Assembly: GCF_002205845.1 (NCBI RefSeq)
Contig: NZ_NISI01000005.1
Location: forward strand, 124,001 to 188,000
DNA from: Roseateles puraquae
GTDB lineage: Bacteria; Pseudomonadota; Gammaproteobacteria; Burkholderiales; Burkholderiaceae_C
Direction: 5' to 3'
Length of the DNA stretch: 64,000 bases
Position 1 is the stretch's first letter, and each line of letters begins with the position of its first letter. This document shows, piece by piece, positions 17,748 to 27,218 of this stretch. The translations under genes were made by a program, and so were the position numbers. Below the pieces are notes generated by a model. That model was given only the letters and a program-made list of their open reading frames with translations, ran no database searches and had not been told where the DNA came from.

Positions 17748-18626
17748 ATGAACGCCCCCACCTCTGGAGCTTCCGTGAACGCTGCCGACCTGCATGACCG
17801 CCCGATTGGCGATCTGATCCGTGATGCGCGCAACCTGAGCGCCGCTGAAGTTGAAAAGGTGCTGAGCTACCAGCGCCAGCATGGCGTGCGCTTCGGTGAA
17901 GCCGCGGTCACGCTCGGCCTGGCCAGCCCCGACGATGTGCTCAACGCACTTGCCCAGCAGTTCCACTACCCGCTGGCCAACGCCGAGCGCCGCATCGCCA
18001 GCCCCGAGCTGGTCACGCTGCTGCAGCCCTTCTCGGTGCAGGCCGAGGCCATCCGCGCGGTGCGCAGCCAGGTCACCATGCGCCTGACCAAGGCCGACGC
18101 GCCCCGCCAGGCCCTGGCCGTCATCAGCCCCGACACCGGCGACGGCAAGACCTACTTCGCCGCCAACCTCGCGGTGGCCCTGGCCCAGTTGGGTGGGCGC
18201 ACCCTGCTGGTGGATGCCGACCTGCGCGGCCCGCGCCAGCACGAGGTGTTCAAGGTCAGCAACGCAGCCGGCCTGTCGTCGCTGCTGTCGGGCCGCACCG
18301 AGTCCCAGGTCATCCAGTCGGTGGAAGGGGTGCCGGGCCTGTTCGTGCTGCCCTGCGGCCCCATCCCGCCCAACCCGCTGGAGCTGATCGAGCGCCCGGC
18401 CTTCGGGCTGCTGGTGCGCGAGCTCACGGCCAAGTTCGACCATGTCGTCATCGACACGGCCGCCGGCTCGCTGGGGTCAGACGCCTGCGTGGTGGCCGCC
18501 AAGTGCGGCGCGGCCCTGGTGCTCACGCGCAAGCACAAGAACAAGGTGTCGGGTCTGCAGGACCTCGTGGCCAGCATGGCCGGCAGTTCGGTGCAACTGC
18601 TGGGCGCGGTCGTCAACGAGTTCTGA
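17748..18626 (+). CDS. epsG: EpsG chain-length-associated BY-kinase-like ATPase
   Basis: A 292-residue cytoplasmic P-loop protein. Residues about 20-78 resemble the N-terminal domain of type II secretion/MSHA ATPases (GspE_N/MshEN). The ATPase part carries Walker A PDTGDGKT (128-135), Walker A' LLVDADLRGP (153-162) and a Walker B-like VIDTAA. It would partner EpsF in regulating chain length. There is no tyrosine after residue 136, so the Tyr-rich tail used for autophosphorylation in classical BY-kinases is missing. Kinase activity is therefore uncertain although ATP binding looks intact. Confidence 0.9.
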   Translation: MNAPTSGASVNAADLHDRPIGDLIRDARNLSAAEVEKVLSYQRQHGVRFGEAAVTLGLASPDDVLNALAQQFHYPLANAERRIASPELVTLLQPFSVQAEAIRAVRSQVTMRLTKADAPRQALAVISPDTGDGKTYFAANLAVALAQLGGRTLLVDADLRGPRQHEVFKVSNAAGLSSLLSGRTESQVIQSVEGVPGLFVLPCGPIPPNPLELIERPAFGLLVRELTAKFDHVVIDTAAGSLGSDACVVAAKCGAALVLTRKHKNKVSGLQDLVASMAGSSVQLLGAVVNEF

Positions 18627-18643
18627 GCCCGAGCGGTGCCGTG

Positions 18644-19534
18644 ATGTCTGCAACTGCACCTGAGGCAGGCCGTCCGGCCCTTTTGCCCGCACGTGTCGAC
18701 CTGCCGTCCCTGCTGCTGGTGCTGCTGGGGTTGCTGGTCGTCTACGTGCCCGAGTACGCAGAGCTCTTTCGCGGCCTGTGGCGAACCGATGAGCAAGGGC
18801 ACGGCCCCATCATCTTTGCGGTCTCGCTGTGGCTGCTCTTCAAGCAGCGCCACAAGCTGGCCGAGCTGGACAGCCGGCCCGCCACGATCAGCGGCAGCCT
18901 GGTGCTTGCGTTCGGTGCGTTGCTCTACGCCTTCGGCCGCTCGCAGAGCATCTGGATCTTCTCCATCGGCTCGCAGATCTGGGTGCTGGCCGGCCTGGCC
19001 CTGATCTTCAAGGGCTGGCGCGGCCTGCGGCTGATCTGGTTCCCGCTGTTCTTCATGCTCTTCATGGTGCCGCTGCCCGAGGCCCTCGTCGCGGCCGTCA
19101 CGGCGCCACTCAAGACCGCGGTCTCCTACGTGGCCAGCGGCCTGCTCTACAACATGGGATTGCCCATCGGTCGTTCAGGCGTCATGCTGACCGTTGGCCA
19201 GTACCAGCTCCTGGTGGCCGACGCCTGCGCTGGCTTGAACTCCATGTTCACCCTCGAAGCGCTGGGCATGCTGTACATGAACCTCATGCGCTACACCTCG
19301 GTGGCCCGCAACGTCACGCTGGCCCTGCTTCTCGTGCCCATCGCCTTCGCGGCCAACATCGGCCGCGTGATCATCCTCGTGCTTGTCACCTACTTCTTCG
19401 GTGACGCGGCAGGGCAGGGCTTCGTGCATGGCTTTGCCGGCATGGTGCTGTTCATGCTGGCGCTGATGCTGATGCTCGCCGCCGACCGCGTGCTGGGCTT
19501 CTTCTTCAAGTCGGAGCGGGGGGCGCAGGCATGA
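18644..19534 (+). CDS. xrtB: Exosortase B
   Basis: A 296-residue multi-pass membrane transpeptidase-like protein with about eight hydrophobic segments. The exosortase catalytic residues are all present: Cys195 (ADACAGLNSM), Arg241 (ANIGRV) and His262 (GFVHGFAG). Exosortases process proteins carrying a PEP-CTERM tail at the outer face of the inner membrane. The B type is the EpsH of methanolan-like EPS clusters, and its position between epsG and epsI agrees. The start is taken as the ATG at 18644; an in-frame GTG directly before it is possible. It overlaps epsI by 4 bases. No PEP-CTERM substrate is encoded in this window. Confidence 0.95.
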   Translation: MSATAPEAGRPALLPARVDLPSLLLVLLGLLVVYVPEYAELFRGLWRTDEQGHGPIIFAVSLWLLFKQRHKLAELDSRPATISGSLVLAFGALLYAFGRSQSIWIFSIGSQIWVLAGLALIFKGWRGLRLIWFPLFFMLFMVPLPEALVAAVTAPLKTAVSYVASGLLYNMGLPIGRSGVMLTVGQYQLLVADACAGLNSMFTLEALGMLYMNLMRYTSVARNVTLALLLVPIAFAANIGRVIILVLVTYFFGDAAGQGFVHGFAGMVLFMLALMLMLAADRVLGFFFKSERGAQA

Positions 19535-20235
19535 CGGCCTGGCTGACTGGCGTGCGGCTGCGTGCCTTGCTGGCGCTGGCGCTGCTGCTCAGCGCCTCGG
19601 TGCTGGCCGAGGCCACCAAGCCCACCAAGCACCTGGCTGACCTGCACCCCAAGGTCGACCTGGAACAGATCTTCCCCGCCAGCTTCAACGGCTGGCAGCA
19701 AGACCCCAACCGCCCCGTCACCATCGTCTCGCCCGACCAGGCCGAGCTGCTCAAGCTGCTGTATGCGCAGACCGTGTCGCGCACCTACATCGGCCCCCAG
19801 GGGGAGCGCATCATGCTGTCGGTGGCCTACGGCGGCGACCAGTCCGAGGCCACGCGGGCGCACCGGCCTGACGTGTGCTACCCGGTGCAGGGCTTCCAGA
19901 TCCTGGCCAACGACGATGCCAGCCTGCGTGTCGGGCAAGGCGAGCTGTCGGTGCGGCACATGTTTGCCAAGCTCGGCCAGCGGCATGAGCCCGTCACCTT
20001 CTGGTTCGTGGTGGGCGAGTACGTCGCCACCACCAGCCCGCAGCAGAAATACGCCGAGCTGCGCTACAGCATGCGCGGGCTGATTCCGGATGGCCTGTTG
20101 ATGCGCGTCTCGTCCATCGACCTGGATCCCGAAGCCGGCTACCGCCTGCAGACGAGATTCATCAACGACCTCTACGCCGCCATGCGGCCCGAAGACCGGA
20201 CGCTGGCCTTCGGCAGCGCCGTGAGCGGGCGTTGA
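19531..20235 (+). CDS. epsI: EpsI, exosortase-associated protein
   Basis: A 234-residue protein with one N-terminal hydrophobic segment (about 10-28) and an extracytoplasmic EpsI domain. Family features include SFNGW near residue 50, a conserved [11 protein letters not shown] (about 111-121) and the following GFQI strand. EpsI is always found next to, or fused with, exosortases of EPS clusters and is thought to support their function; its biochemical role is unknown. The start codon lies within the xrtB stop (ATGA), so the two are translationally coupled. Confidence 0.92.
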   Translation: MTAWLTGVRLRALLALALLLSASVLAEATKPTKHLADLHPKVDLEQIFPASFNGWQQDPNRPVTIVSPDQAELLKLLYAQTVSRTYIGPQGERIMLSVAYGGDQSEATRAHRPDVCYPVQGFQILANDDASLRVGQGELSVRHMFAKLGQRHEPVTFWFVVGEYVATTSPQQKYAELRYSMRGLIPDGLLMRVSSIDLDPEAGYRLQTRFINDLYAAMRPEDRTLAFGSAVSGR

Positions 20236-20285
20236 GGTCCGGCTCGCCCCCCGTTTCCCATCCCCCCACCGAAGTTGTTCATCCC

Positions 20286-21401
20286 ATGACCAAGACCGCC
20301 CTGATCACCGGCGTTACCGGCCAAGACGGCGCCTATCTCGCCGAACTCCTGCTGTCCAAGGGCTACGAGGTCCACGGCATCAAGCGTCGCAGCAGCCTGT
20401 TCAACACCGACCGCGTCGACCACCTCTACCAAGACCCCCACGTCGACAACCAGCGCTTCAAGCTGCACTACGGCGACCTGACCGACTCCACCAACCTCAT
20501 CCGCATCGTCCAGGAGACGCAGCCCGACGAGATCTACAACCTCGGCGCCATGAGCCATGTGGCCGTGAGCTTCGACCAGCCCGAATACGCCGCCGACGCC
20601 GACGGCATCGGCACCCTGCGCCTGCTGGAAGCCATCCGCATCCTGGGCCTGCAGAAGAAGACCCGCTTCTACCAGGCCTCCACCTCCGAGCTGTATGGCC
20701 TGGTGCAGGAGATCCCGCAGAAGGAGACCACGCCCTTCTACCCGCGCAGCCCCTACGCGGTGGCCAAGATGTACGCCTACTGGATCACGGTGAACTACCG
20801 CGAGGCCTACGGCATGTACGCCTGCAACGGCATCCTGTTCAATCACGAGAGCCCGCTGCGCGGCGAGACCTTCGTCACCCGCAAGATCACCCGCGCCATC
20901 GCCCGCATTGCGCTGGGCCTGCAGGACTGCCTGTACCTCGGCAACCTCAGCGCGCTGCGCGACTGGGGCCACGCCAAGGACTACGTCGAGATGCAGTGGA
21001 TGATGCTGCAGCAGGAGCAGGCCGAAGACTTCGTCATCGCCACCGGCGTGCAGTACAGCGTGCGCCAGTTCGTCGAGTTCGCGGCGGCCGAGCTGGGCGT
21101 GACCGTGGCCTTCGAGGGCCACGGCGAGCAGGAGATCGGCCGCGTGGCCAAGGTCGAGGGCGACAAGGCCAAGTGCAAGGTCGGCGACGTCATCGTGCGC
21201 GTGGACCCGCGCTACTACCGCCCCACCGAAGTCGAAACCCTGCTGGGCGACCCCACCAAGGCCAAGGAAAAGCTCGGCTGGACGCCCAAGACCACCCTGC
21301 GCGAGCTGGTGGCCGAGATGGTCGAGGCCGACTACACCTCTGCCCGCCGCGACAGCCTTGTGAAGCTGGCGGGCTTCCAGGCCTACGACTACAACGAGTG
21401 A
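20286..21401 (+). CDS. gmd: GDP-mannose 4,6-dehydratase
   Basis: A 371-residue short-chain dehydrogenase/reductase that turns GDP-mannose into GDP-4-keto-6-deoxymannose, the first step to GDP-L-fucose. It shows the NADP loop [12 protein letters not shown] (8-19), the family-specific HGIKRRSS, the STSELYG segment with the catalytic Thr/Glu, the YAVAK catalytic pair, and [16 protein letters not shown]. Length is normal. The start is the ATG at 20286. With fcl, one gene further on, it forms the GDP-fucose branch; its GDP-mannose would come from the ManC encoded at 42.7-44.2 kb. Confidence 0.97.
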   Translation: MTKTALITGVTGQDGAYLAELLLSKGYEVHGIKRRSSLFNTDRVDHLYQDPHVDNQRFKLHYGDLTDSTNLIRIVQETQPDEIYNLGAMSHVAVSFDQPEYAADADGIGTLRLLEAIRILGLQKKTRFYQASTSELYGLVQEIPQKETTPFYPRSPYAVAKMYAYWITVNYREAYGMYACNGILFNHESPLRGETFVTRKITRAIARIALGLQDCLYLGNLSALRDWGHAKDYVEMQWMMLQQEQAEDFVIATGVQYSVRQFVEFAAAELGVTVAFEGHGEQEIGRVAKVEGDKAKCKVGDVIVRVDPRYYRPTEVETLLGDPTKAKEKLGWTPKTTLRELVAEMVEADYTSARRDSLVKLAGFQAYDYNE

Positions 21402-21435
21402 GCGTTCGCGCCGAGGCCCGAGCGTTGCAGTTCCG

Positions 21436-22353
21436 ATGAGTCGCCTTGCTTTTCTCGTGCTGGCCCACGCCGACGCGGCACACCTGCAGGCCCTCGTGGC
21501 GCAGCTCGTGCCGGCGGGTGATGTGTACCTGCACATCGATGCCAAGGCCGATCTGTCGTCGTTCGCCGCGTTGAAAGAGATGCCTGGGGTGCGCTTTGCC
21601 ACGCACAGGCACGCCATCGATTGGGCGGGCTTCTCGATGGTGGAGGCTACGCTGGGACTGATGCGCGACGCCTTGGCTGCGTCCACGCCGTACGCGTATC
21701 TCGTCCTGCTGTCTGGTTCGTGTTTTCCGCTCAGGCCTCTGGAGGAACTGAACCGCCACCTGGCCCGCACCCCCGGTCGGCAGGTGATCCGCTATTTGGA
21801 CATGCGCGAGAGTGCGACGCACTACATGCGGCACATCAACCGTCGCTGGTTCAAGCGGCCGATGTACCGAGGTCGTGTCAGGCCCCTGGTGCTGCTCGAC
21901 AAGGCCGTGCGTCGCGTGGGCAACATGCTTCGACTGCCCAATGCGTGGCCTGAAGGTGTCGTGCCCTATTTCGGCTCGCAGTGGTGGGCGCTCACGGCGG
22001 ACTGCTGTCGGTACGTATTGGACTTTGTCGGTCGCCACCCCGAGTTTGTCGAGGCGAACCGTTTGAGCTTTTCTCCGGATGAGCACTTCTTCCACACCAT
22101 CGTCGGCAACTCGCCCTTTGCCGCGGCCGCGGATGGGCTGCAGCCCTTCGAGGGGGTGGGCACCTATCGCATGGCCAATCTCCACGTGATCGATCCCTCT
22201 CTGCAGCGGTGGTTCATTGAAGACGACTGGCCAACGCTGTCTGCCTCCGACAAATACTTCGTTCGCAAGGTGGGCTCCGCCACGGGCGCCGGGCTGGTTG
22301 CGCGCATCAAACAAGAGCGGCTGAGTGCTACCCACAGCCCGGAAGAACATTGA
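21436..22353 (+). CDS. Core-2/I-branching (GT14-like) N-acetylglucosaminyltransferase-like protein
   Basis: A 305-residue glycosyltransferase. [10 protein letters not shown] (about 32-41), the run up to [11 protein letters not shown] (about 64-74), and [12 protein letters not shown] (about 90-101) are the signature blocks of GT14, the family of eukaryotic core-2/I-branching beta-1,6-GlcNAc transferases and their bacterial relatives. [12 protein letters not shown] (about 214-225) fits the late acidic motif. It has no membrane segment and is probably cytoplasmic and membrane-peripheral. The sugar it adds may be GlcNAc or xylose and cannot be decided from sequence. It sits between gmd and fcl, so it belongs to the same EPS repeat-unit assembly; its GC content is visibly lower than that of gmd. 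Confidence 0.78.
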   Translation: MSRLAFLVLAHADAAHLQALVAQLVPAGDVYLHIDAKADLSSFAALKEMPGVRFATHRHAIDWAGFSMVEATLGLMRDALAASTPYAYLVLLSGSCFPLRPLEELNRHLARTPGRQVIRYLDMRESATHYMRHINRRWFKRPMYRGRVRPLVLLDKAVRRVGNMLRLPNAWPEGVVPYFGSQWWALTADCCRYVLDFVGRHPEFVEANRLSFSPDEHFFHTIVGNSPFAAAADGLQPFEGVGTYRMANLHVIDPSLQRWFIEDDWPTLSASDKYFVRKVGSATGAGLVARIKQERLSATHSPEEH

Positions 22354-22372
22354 ACGGATTGCCGTGATCAAC

Positions 22373-23320
22373 ATGAACAAAGACGCCTCCATCTTCGTCG
22401 CCGGCCATCGCGGCATGGTCGGCTCGGCGCTCGTGCGCCGTTTGCAGGCAGGCGGTTACACCCAGGTGCTGACCGCCTCCCGCCAGGAGCTGGACTTGCT
22501 GGACCAGCGCGCCGTGCATGACTGGCTGCAAGCCAAGAAGCCCGACTACCTCTTCATCGCCGCGGCCAAGGTGGGCGGCATCCAGGCCAACAACGTCTAC
22601 CGCGCCGAGTTCCTCTATCAGAACCTGATGATCGAGGCCAACCTCATCCATGGCGCCCACCTGGCCGGCGTGCAGCGGCTGATGTTCCTGGGCAGTTCCT
22701 GCATCTATCCCAAGCTGGCACCGCAGCCGCTGCGTGAAGACAGCCTGCTCACCGGCCCGCTGGAACCCACCAACGAGCCCTACGCCATCGCCAAGATCGC
22801 TGGCATCAAGCTCTGCGAAAGCTATAACCGCCAGTACGGCCGGCAGTACGTCAGCGCAATGCCGACCAACCTCTACGGCCCCAACGACAACTACGACCTC
22901 AACAACAGCCACGTGCTGCCGGCGCTCATCCGCAAGGCCCACGAGGCCAAGCAGCGCGGCGACAAAGAGCTCGTCGTCTGGGGCACGGGCACGCCGCTGC
23001 GCGAGTTCCTGTACGTGGACGACCTGGCCGACGCCTGCGTGCACCTGATGGAAACCGGCGCTGAAGACGTGCTTGTGAACGTGGGCGTGGGTGAGGACGT
23101 GAGCATCCGCGACCTGGCGCAGCTGGTGTGCGAGGTGGTGGGCTTTGGCGGCGAGTTGGTGTTTGACACCAGCAAGCCGGACGGCACACCGCGCAAGCTG
23201 ATGGACGTGAGCCTGTTGGCGAGCCGGGGCTGGAAGGCGAGCACCGCGTTGCGCGAGGGCATCGCGCTGGCTTACGCTGATTTCAAGCAGCGATTCGCCG
23301 CTGGCGCGGCCGGCGCGTGA
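22373..23320 (+). CDS. fcl: GDP-L-fucose synthase
   Basis: A 315-residue epimerase/reductase converting the Gmd product into GDP-L-fucose with NADPH. Evidence: the nucleotide loop GHRGMVGS (11-18), [21 protein letters not shown] with the catalytic Ser and Cys, the YAIAK catalytic pair, and [13 protein letters not shown]. The ATG at 22373 gives the normal N-terminus; a longer frame from 22325 overlaps the GT14-like gene and adds residues atypical for the family. It pairs functionally with gmd despite the transferase gene between them. Confidence 0.95.
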   Translation: MNKDASIFVAGHRGMVGSALVRRLQAGGYTQVLTASRQELDLLDQRAVHDWLQAKKPDYLFIAAAKVGGIQANNVYRAEFLYQNLMIEANLIHGAHLAGVQRLMFLGSSCIYPKLAPQPLREDSLLTGPLEPTNEPYAIAKIAGIKLCESYNRQYGRQYVSAMPTNLYGPNDNYDLNNSHVLPALIRKAHEAKQRGDKELVVWGTGTPLREFLYVDDLADACVHLMETGAEDVLVNVGVGEDVSIRDLAQLVCEVVGFGGELVFDTSKPDGTPRKLMDVSLLASRGWKASTALREGIALAYADFKQRFAAGAAGA

Positions 23321-23358
23321 GGTGAGTGCAGCTCGTCTCGCCATCTCCGGCGGCGCCC

Positions 23359-24852
23359 ATGACGCCGAAGGCTGATCTCGGCCGCCGCACGCTGGCGGCG
23401 CTGGTCTGGACCTATGCCGGTGCCGTAGGCCGCGTGTTGCTGCAGTTGGTGTTCCAACTGCTGCTGGCGCGGCTGCTGGGCCCGGAGGCTTTCGGGCAGG
23501 CATCGCTGGCGCTCATCGTGCTGGGCTTCGGATGGATCCTGTCGGAGGCTGGTTTTGGCTCGGCCCTGATTCAGAAGTCCGAGATCAGCGCGCAGGACAT
23601 CCGGTTCGCGCTGGGCTGGGTGCTGCTCGCGTCTGTGCTGGCCGGTGCCTGTATCGCACTGGCGGCACCGTGGTGCGCCCGCTGGTTGGGTGACGCCCAC
23701 GCCTGGCCGCTGCTCGCCGCGGCAGGCGCGCTGATCCCCATCCAGGCGGTGTCCAACATTCCTTCCAGCCTGATGCGTCGCAATCTGGATGCCAAGCGGG
23801 CGCAGGCCATGTACCTGACCGGCTATGCGGTCGCCTATGGCGCCGTGGGCCTACCCTCGGCGTGGCTGGGGGCAGGCCCCTGGGCCTTGATCGCAGCATT
23901 CGGCGTTCACAGTCTGTTCGGGCTGGTTGTCGGTTGCTGGATCACTCGTTGCCCGTTGCGCCCGAGCCTGAGAGGCGATGGTGGTTTGCGCAGCTTCGGC
24001 CTGAAGGTGACCCTGGCGAATATGGCGAACTGGGCGACCGAGAACGTGGACCGCATGTTGGTCTCTCGTTTCTGGGGGAGTGCTGCCCTGGGCGCGTACG
24101 GTGCCGCAGCGAATCTTTCGCGTGCGCCAGCGGGTTTTCTGTTGGGCTCGCTGCAGTCGGTCGCCTTTGCTTCGGCTGCGCGATTGCAAGATTCGCGAGA
24201 TCGCCTCGCCAGTGTTTTCCTGGGTATGGTGGCCGGCGTGAGCCTGTTCACCTGGCCCATCTTCGTTGCCATGGCAGTGCACGCAGACCTCATCATTTCG
24301 CTGTTGTACGGGCATCGTTGGTCTGATGCGGGGCCCCTGTTCGCCATCTTCAGTTTGGCGCTGCTGCCCATGACGCTTCTCGGCGTTGCGGGACCGTTGC
24401 TGTGGGCCATCAACGCGGTGGGAGCAGACCTTCAGGGCCAGCTGTTGACCGTGGTGCTCTTGCTGGCAGGTCTTTGGTTCTTCTCGGCGTTGCCACTTCA
24501 TCAGGCTGCCTGGGTCGTGCTGCCCGCCTATCTCGCCCGCAGCCTGTGGCAGACGGCGCGTCTGGCGCAAGCTCTGGGTGTGTCGCTGATGCACGTGCTG
24601 CGGGCACTGCGGGGAGGCCTTCTTTTGACATGCCTTGCGGGCCTTTTGGCGTGGCAGTCGCAACGGCTACCTCAGACGTGGGCTGTGCTGCTTGTGACCG
24701 TGGTTGTCGGGCTTCCAGTCTGGCTTGTCCTGCTACGTTGGCAAGCGCGGTTTCTCCTGGGACCGCTCGCCGGCCTGCTGCAAGAGCACGCCACTCGCGT
24801 GCCCGCCTTGAAGCGGCTTTGCCGGCTGTTGAAGTTGGAGGTCGTATGCTGA
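23359..24852 (+). CDS. Wzx-type polysaccharide repeat-unit flippase
   Basis: A 497-residue integral membrane protein with 12-14 hydrophobic segments, of the MOP/PST flippase superfamily. The N-terminus (RRTLAALVWTYAGAVGR, then LLARLLGPEAFGQASL) is typical of WzxC-like transporters that flip undecaprenyl-diphosphate-linked repeat units to the periplasm. The start is uncertain: the ATG at 23359 gives the usual N-terminus, whereas a GTG at 23326 would add 11 residues. It overlaps the next gene by 7 bases (ATGCTGA). Base composition is less GC-rich than in the flanking metabolic genes. Confidence 0.9.
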   Translation: MTPKADLGRRTLAALVWTYAGAVGRVLLQLVFQLLLARLLGPEAFGQASLALIVLGFGWILSEAGFGSALIQKSEISAQDIRFALGWVLLASVLAGACIALAAPWCARWLGDAHAWPLLAAAGALIPIQAVSNIPSSLMRRNLDAKRAQAMYLTGYAVAYGAVGLPSAWLGAGPWALIAAFGVHSLFGLVVGCWITRCPLRPSLRGDGGLRSFGLKVTLANMANWATENVDRMLVSRFWGSAALGAYGAAANLSRAPAGFLLGSLQSVAFASAARLQDSRDRLASVFLGMVAGVSLFTWPIFVAMAVHADLIISLLYGHRWSDAGPLFAIFSLALLPMTLLGVAGPLLWAINAVGADLQGQLLTVVLLLAGLWFFSALPLHQAAWVVLPAYLARSLWQTARLAQALGVSLMHVLRALRGGLLLTCLAGLLAWQSQRLPQTWAVLLVTVVVGLPVWLVLLRWQARFLLGPLAGLLQEHATRVPALKRLCRLLKLEVVC

Positions 24853-25910
24853 AGCTGTGCCTTCCTTGGGTGCATGGCCGCGGCGCGGGCCTCGGCAATG
24901 AGCTGGTGCCCTGGTGTCGCGCCTTCCTGGCTGCACAGGTGCTGGGAGCCCGATGCCTACCGCCGGCGTTCGGCCTGAACCAGCGCAATTACCGTCGGCA
25001 TTTCGGCACCTCCCGGTTTGACTGGCTCGGCCACCGTGTCTTGCGGGCGGTGTTGCCGCATGTGGAGTTCACCGAGGCGGACTATCTGGCCCACGGTGGC
25101 GGCGACGTGACCCTGGCGATCAAGCGATTTGGCGAGGATCGCGGCCTGTCTCAGCGTTCGACATGGCTGCTGACCACCCAGGGCATGTGGGGTGGCCTCG
25201 GGCACATCGACGCGGCGCGCGATTTCGCGCTCAGCACGCTTTACCGCAGTCGCTTTGCCGCGCACAACCTCGTTGCCGTGCGCCACCGGCTGCAGCCGTC
25301 GCTGCCGGTGGTGGGCATCCATGTGCGCATGGGCGATTTCGGTGAGCCGCTCGCGCCCGACGCCTACCGTGGCAGATTTAATGTCGCCCTGCCGCCGCAG
25401 TGGTACCGGGATGTGGCCTGGAGCATCCAAGAGCAGATGCAGGGCCAGGTGCAGTTTCTGGTGGTGTCTGACGCGCCTGCCGACCGCCTGCGCGGGCTGA
25501 TGGCCGGGCTGCAGTGTGTCTACACCTCAGACCTGGCAGATGCTGACTGCTCCGACCTGCTCGCGCTGGCGCGTTGCGACCTGCTGGTGTGTTCGGTGTC
25601 GTCGTACAGCGTCTGGGCCGCCTTCCTGACCGATGCGCCCTACCTCTGGTACGGCCCCAATCTGAGCCTGCATGACGAGGGATGGGGGTCGATCTGGGGG
25701 CATGAGCCGGGCCAGCAGGCACCGGGGTCGCCCACTTTGCAGGCGCTGGTGCGTGCGCGGGGAGGGGTGCGGCCCGCGCCGACCCGCGCCTGGGCGGTGC
25801 CCGCTGAAGGTGCGGTACCTGCCGCAGCCATCGAGCAACTCGCCGCGCGGTCGGCGCGACGCGCCACGGATCTGGTGCGCTACGGTGTGGTGCCCGTGGA
25901 GGCCGCATGA
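24846..25910 (+). CDS. GT11-like (fucosyltransferase-like) glycosyltransferase
   Basis: A 354-residue protein. The N-terminal GRGAGLGNEL resembles the start of GT11 enzymes. VVGIHVRMGDFG (His159, Arg161, Asp164) corresponds to their HxRRGD GDP-fucose-binding motif with the second Arg replaced by Met. LVVSDAP and the DLLALARCDLLVCSVSSYSVWAAFL region match the two later GT11 blocks. Fucose transfer would agree with the GDP-fucose genes directly upstream, but the variant motif leaves the donor unproven. It overlaps the flippase gene (ATGCTGA) and the following GT4 gene (ATGA), so it is translationally coupled on both sides. Confidence 0.68.
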   Translation: MLKLCLPWVHGRGAGLGNELVPWCRAFLAAQVLGARCLPPAFGLNQRNYRRHFGTSRFDWLGHRVLRAVLPHVEFTEADYLAHGGGDVTLAIKRFGEDRGLSQRSTWLLTTQGMWGGLGHIDAARDFALSTLYRSRFAAHNLVAVRHRLQPSLPVVGIHVRMGDFGEPLAPDAYRGRFNVALPPQWYRDVAWSIQEQMQGQVQFLVVSDAPADRLRGLMAGLQCVYTSDLADADCSDLLALARCDLLVCSVSSYSVWAAFLTDAPYLWYGPNLSLHDEGWGSIWGHEPGQQAPGSPTLQALVRARGGVRPAPTRAWAVPAEGAVPAAAIEQLAARSARRATDLVRYGVVPVEAA

Positions 25911-27178
25911 GCCTGCATGTGGCCATCGTGGGGCATGTGGCGGGCGCAGACGTCGCTGGGCTGCTCGATCCGGGCCAGGGGGCCGTTCCCACGGGCTATA
26001 CCGGCGCGCCCTTGATGGGCGTGCTGGTGCGCGAGTTGTTGCAACTCGGGCACCGCGTGACGGCCATCACCACCGACTCGGCCTTGCCGCTGGGCAGTGC
26101 GCCAGTGCGGCTGACGGGCCCAAGGTTCGAGTACGTTGTGGCTGCTGCCCGCCGCCGTGCCTGGCGCCCCAACCGCGTGGAGGCGGAGCCCGGCGGGTGG
26201 CGACTGGGCCGTGCTGTGGACGCCTTTGCACTGGAACGCCAGGCCGTGCGCGATGCCGTCCAGGCGGCTGCCCCCGACGTGGTGCATGCGCATTGGACGT
26301 ATGAGTTCGCCCTCGGCAGCCTGGATGCGGGCCTGCCCACGCTGCTGACCTGTCACGACGCACCGGCGGCTGTGTTGCGCCACACCCGGAGCGTCTATCG
26401 CGCGGTGCGCTATGTGATGGCGCGCGAGGTCTTCCGGCGGGGGCGATATTTCACGGCCGTGTCACCCTACCTGGCCGAGGCATTGCAGTCCTACACAACG
26501 CACGGGATCGGTGTGGTGCCGAACCCGGTCGCCGCAGGTGTCATGGACCGCCGACGTGTGCGGCCTGCGCCCATCTCCCGCCGGGTCGCCATGGTTTTCA
26601 ACGGCTGGGACGATCTCAAGAACCCGCGACTTGGGCTGCAGGCGTGTGCTGCCTTTGCCGTTGTTGAGCCGGCGGCGGAGTTCCACTTGTTCGGTCACGG
26701 CTTCGGCCCCGGGCAGGAGGCGGATCAGTGGGTGACCGCGCAGGGACTGGCCGGGCGATTCGTCTTCCATGGCCCGTGCCCGCATGCGCGCTTGTTGGAG
26801 CAAGTCGCGCAGATGGATGTGCTGCTGCACCCCGCCCTAGAGGAATCATTTGGTGTCGTCCTGGCCGAGGCGATGGGCATGGGGCTGAACGTGGTGGCCG
26901 GGCGGCACAGCGGCGCGGTGCCGTGGGTCCTCGGCCCCCGTCCGGGTGACGCTCGCGCACCGGGCATTCTGGTCGATGTGCGTTCCGTGCCCGCGATCGT
27001 GGACGGGCTGACGCAGGCTTTCGGGCCTGGCTATGGCGAGCGGTCGGCGCTGGGCGTGCAGCGGGTCGCCGCCAATTTTTCGGCGGCCAGCGTGGCACAG
27101 GCTTATGCGGCGCACTATGCGTCGCTGCTCGCCGGGACGCAGGCCGGTTTGCCGGCACGCGCCGCCGCGGGACACTAA
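25907..27178 (+). CDS. GT4 family glycosyltransferase
   Basis: A 423-residue GT-B-fold transferase. The N-terminal acceptor lobe holds APLMGVLVRELLQLGHRVTAI and VVHAHWTYEFALGSL. The C-terminal donor lobe holds FNGWDDLKNPRLGL and HPALEESFGVVLAEAMGMG, the last being the EX7E retaining motif of GT4. Donor and acceptor are not predictable. Translational overlap with the upstream GT11-like gene (ATGA) places it in the EPS operon. The C-terminal 20 residues are Ala/Gly-rich. Confidence 0.88.
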   Translation: MSLHVAIVGHVAGADVAGLLDPGQGAVPTGYTGAPLMGVLVRELLQLGHRVTAITTDSALPLGSAPVRLTGPRFEYVVAAARRRAWRPNRVEAEPGGWRLGRAVDAFALERQAVRDAVQAAAPDVVHAHWTYEFALGSLDAGLPTLLTCHDAPAAVLRHTRSVYRAVRYVMAREVFRRGRYFTAVSPYLAEALQSYTTHGIGVVPNPVAAGVMDRRRVRPAPISRRVAMVFNGWDDLKNPRLGLQACAAFAVVEPAAEFHLFGHGFGPGQEADQWVTAQGLAGRFVFHGPCPHARLLEQVAQMDVLLHPALEESFGVVLAEAMGMGLNVVAGRHSGAVPWVLGPRPGDARAPGILVDVRSVPAIVDGLTQAFGPGYGERSALGVQRVAANFSAASVAQAYAAHYASLLAGTQAGLPARAAAGH

Positions 27179-27218
27179 GGCCTCGGGGTGGACCGTCGTT
27201 GGAAATGAGAGGGATCTG

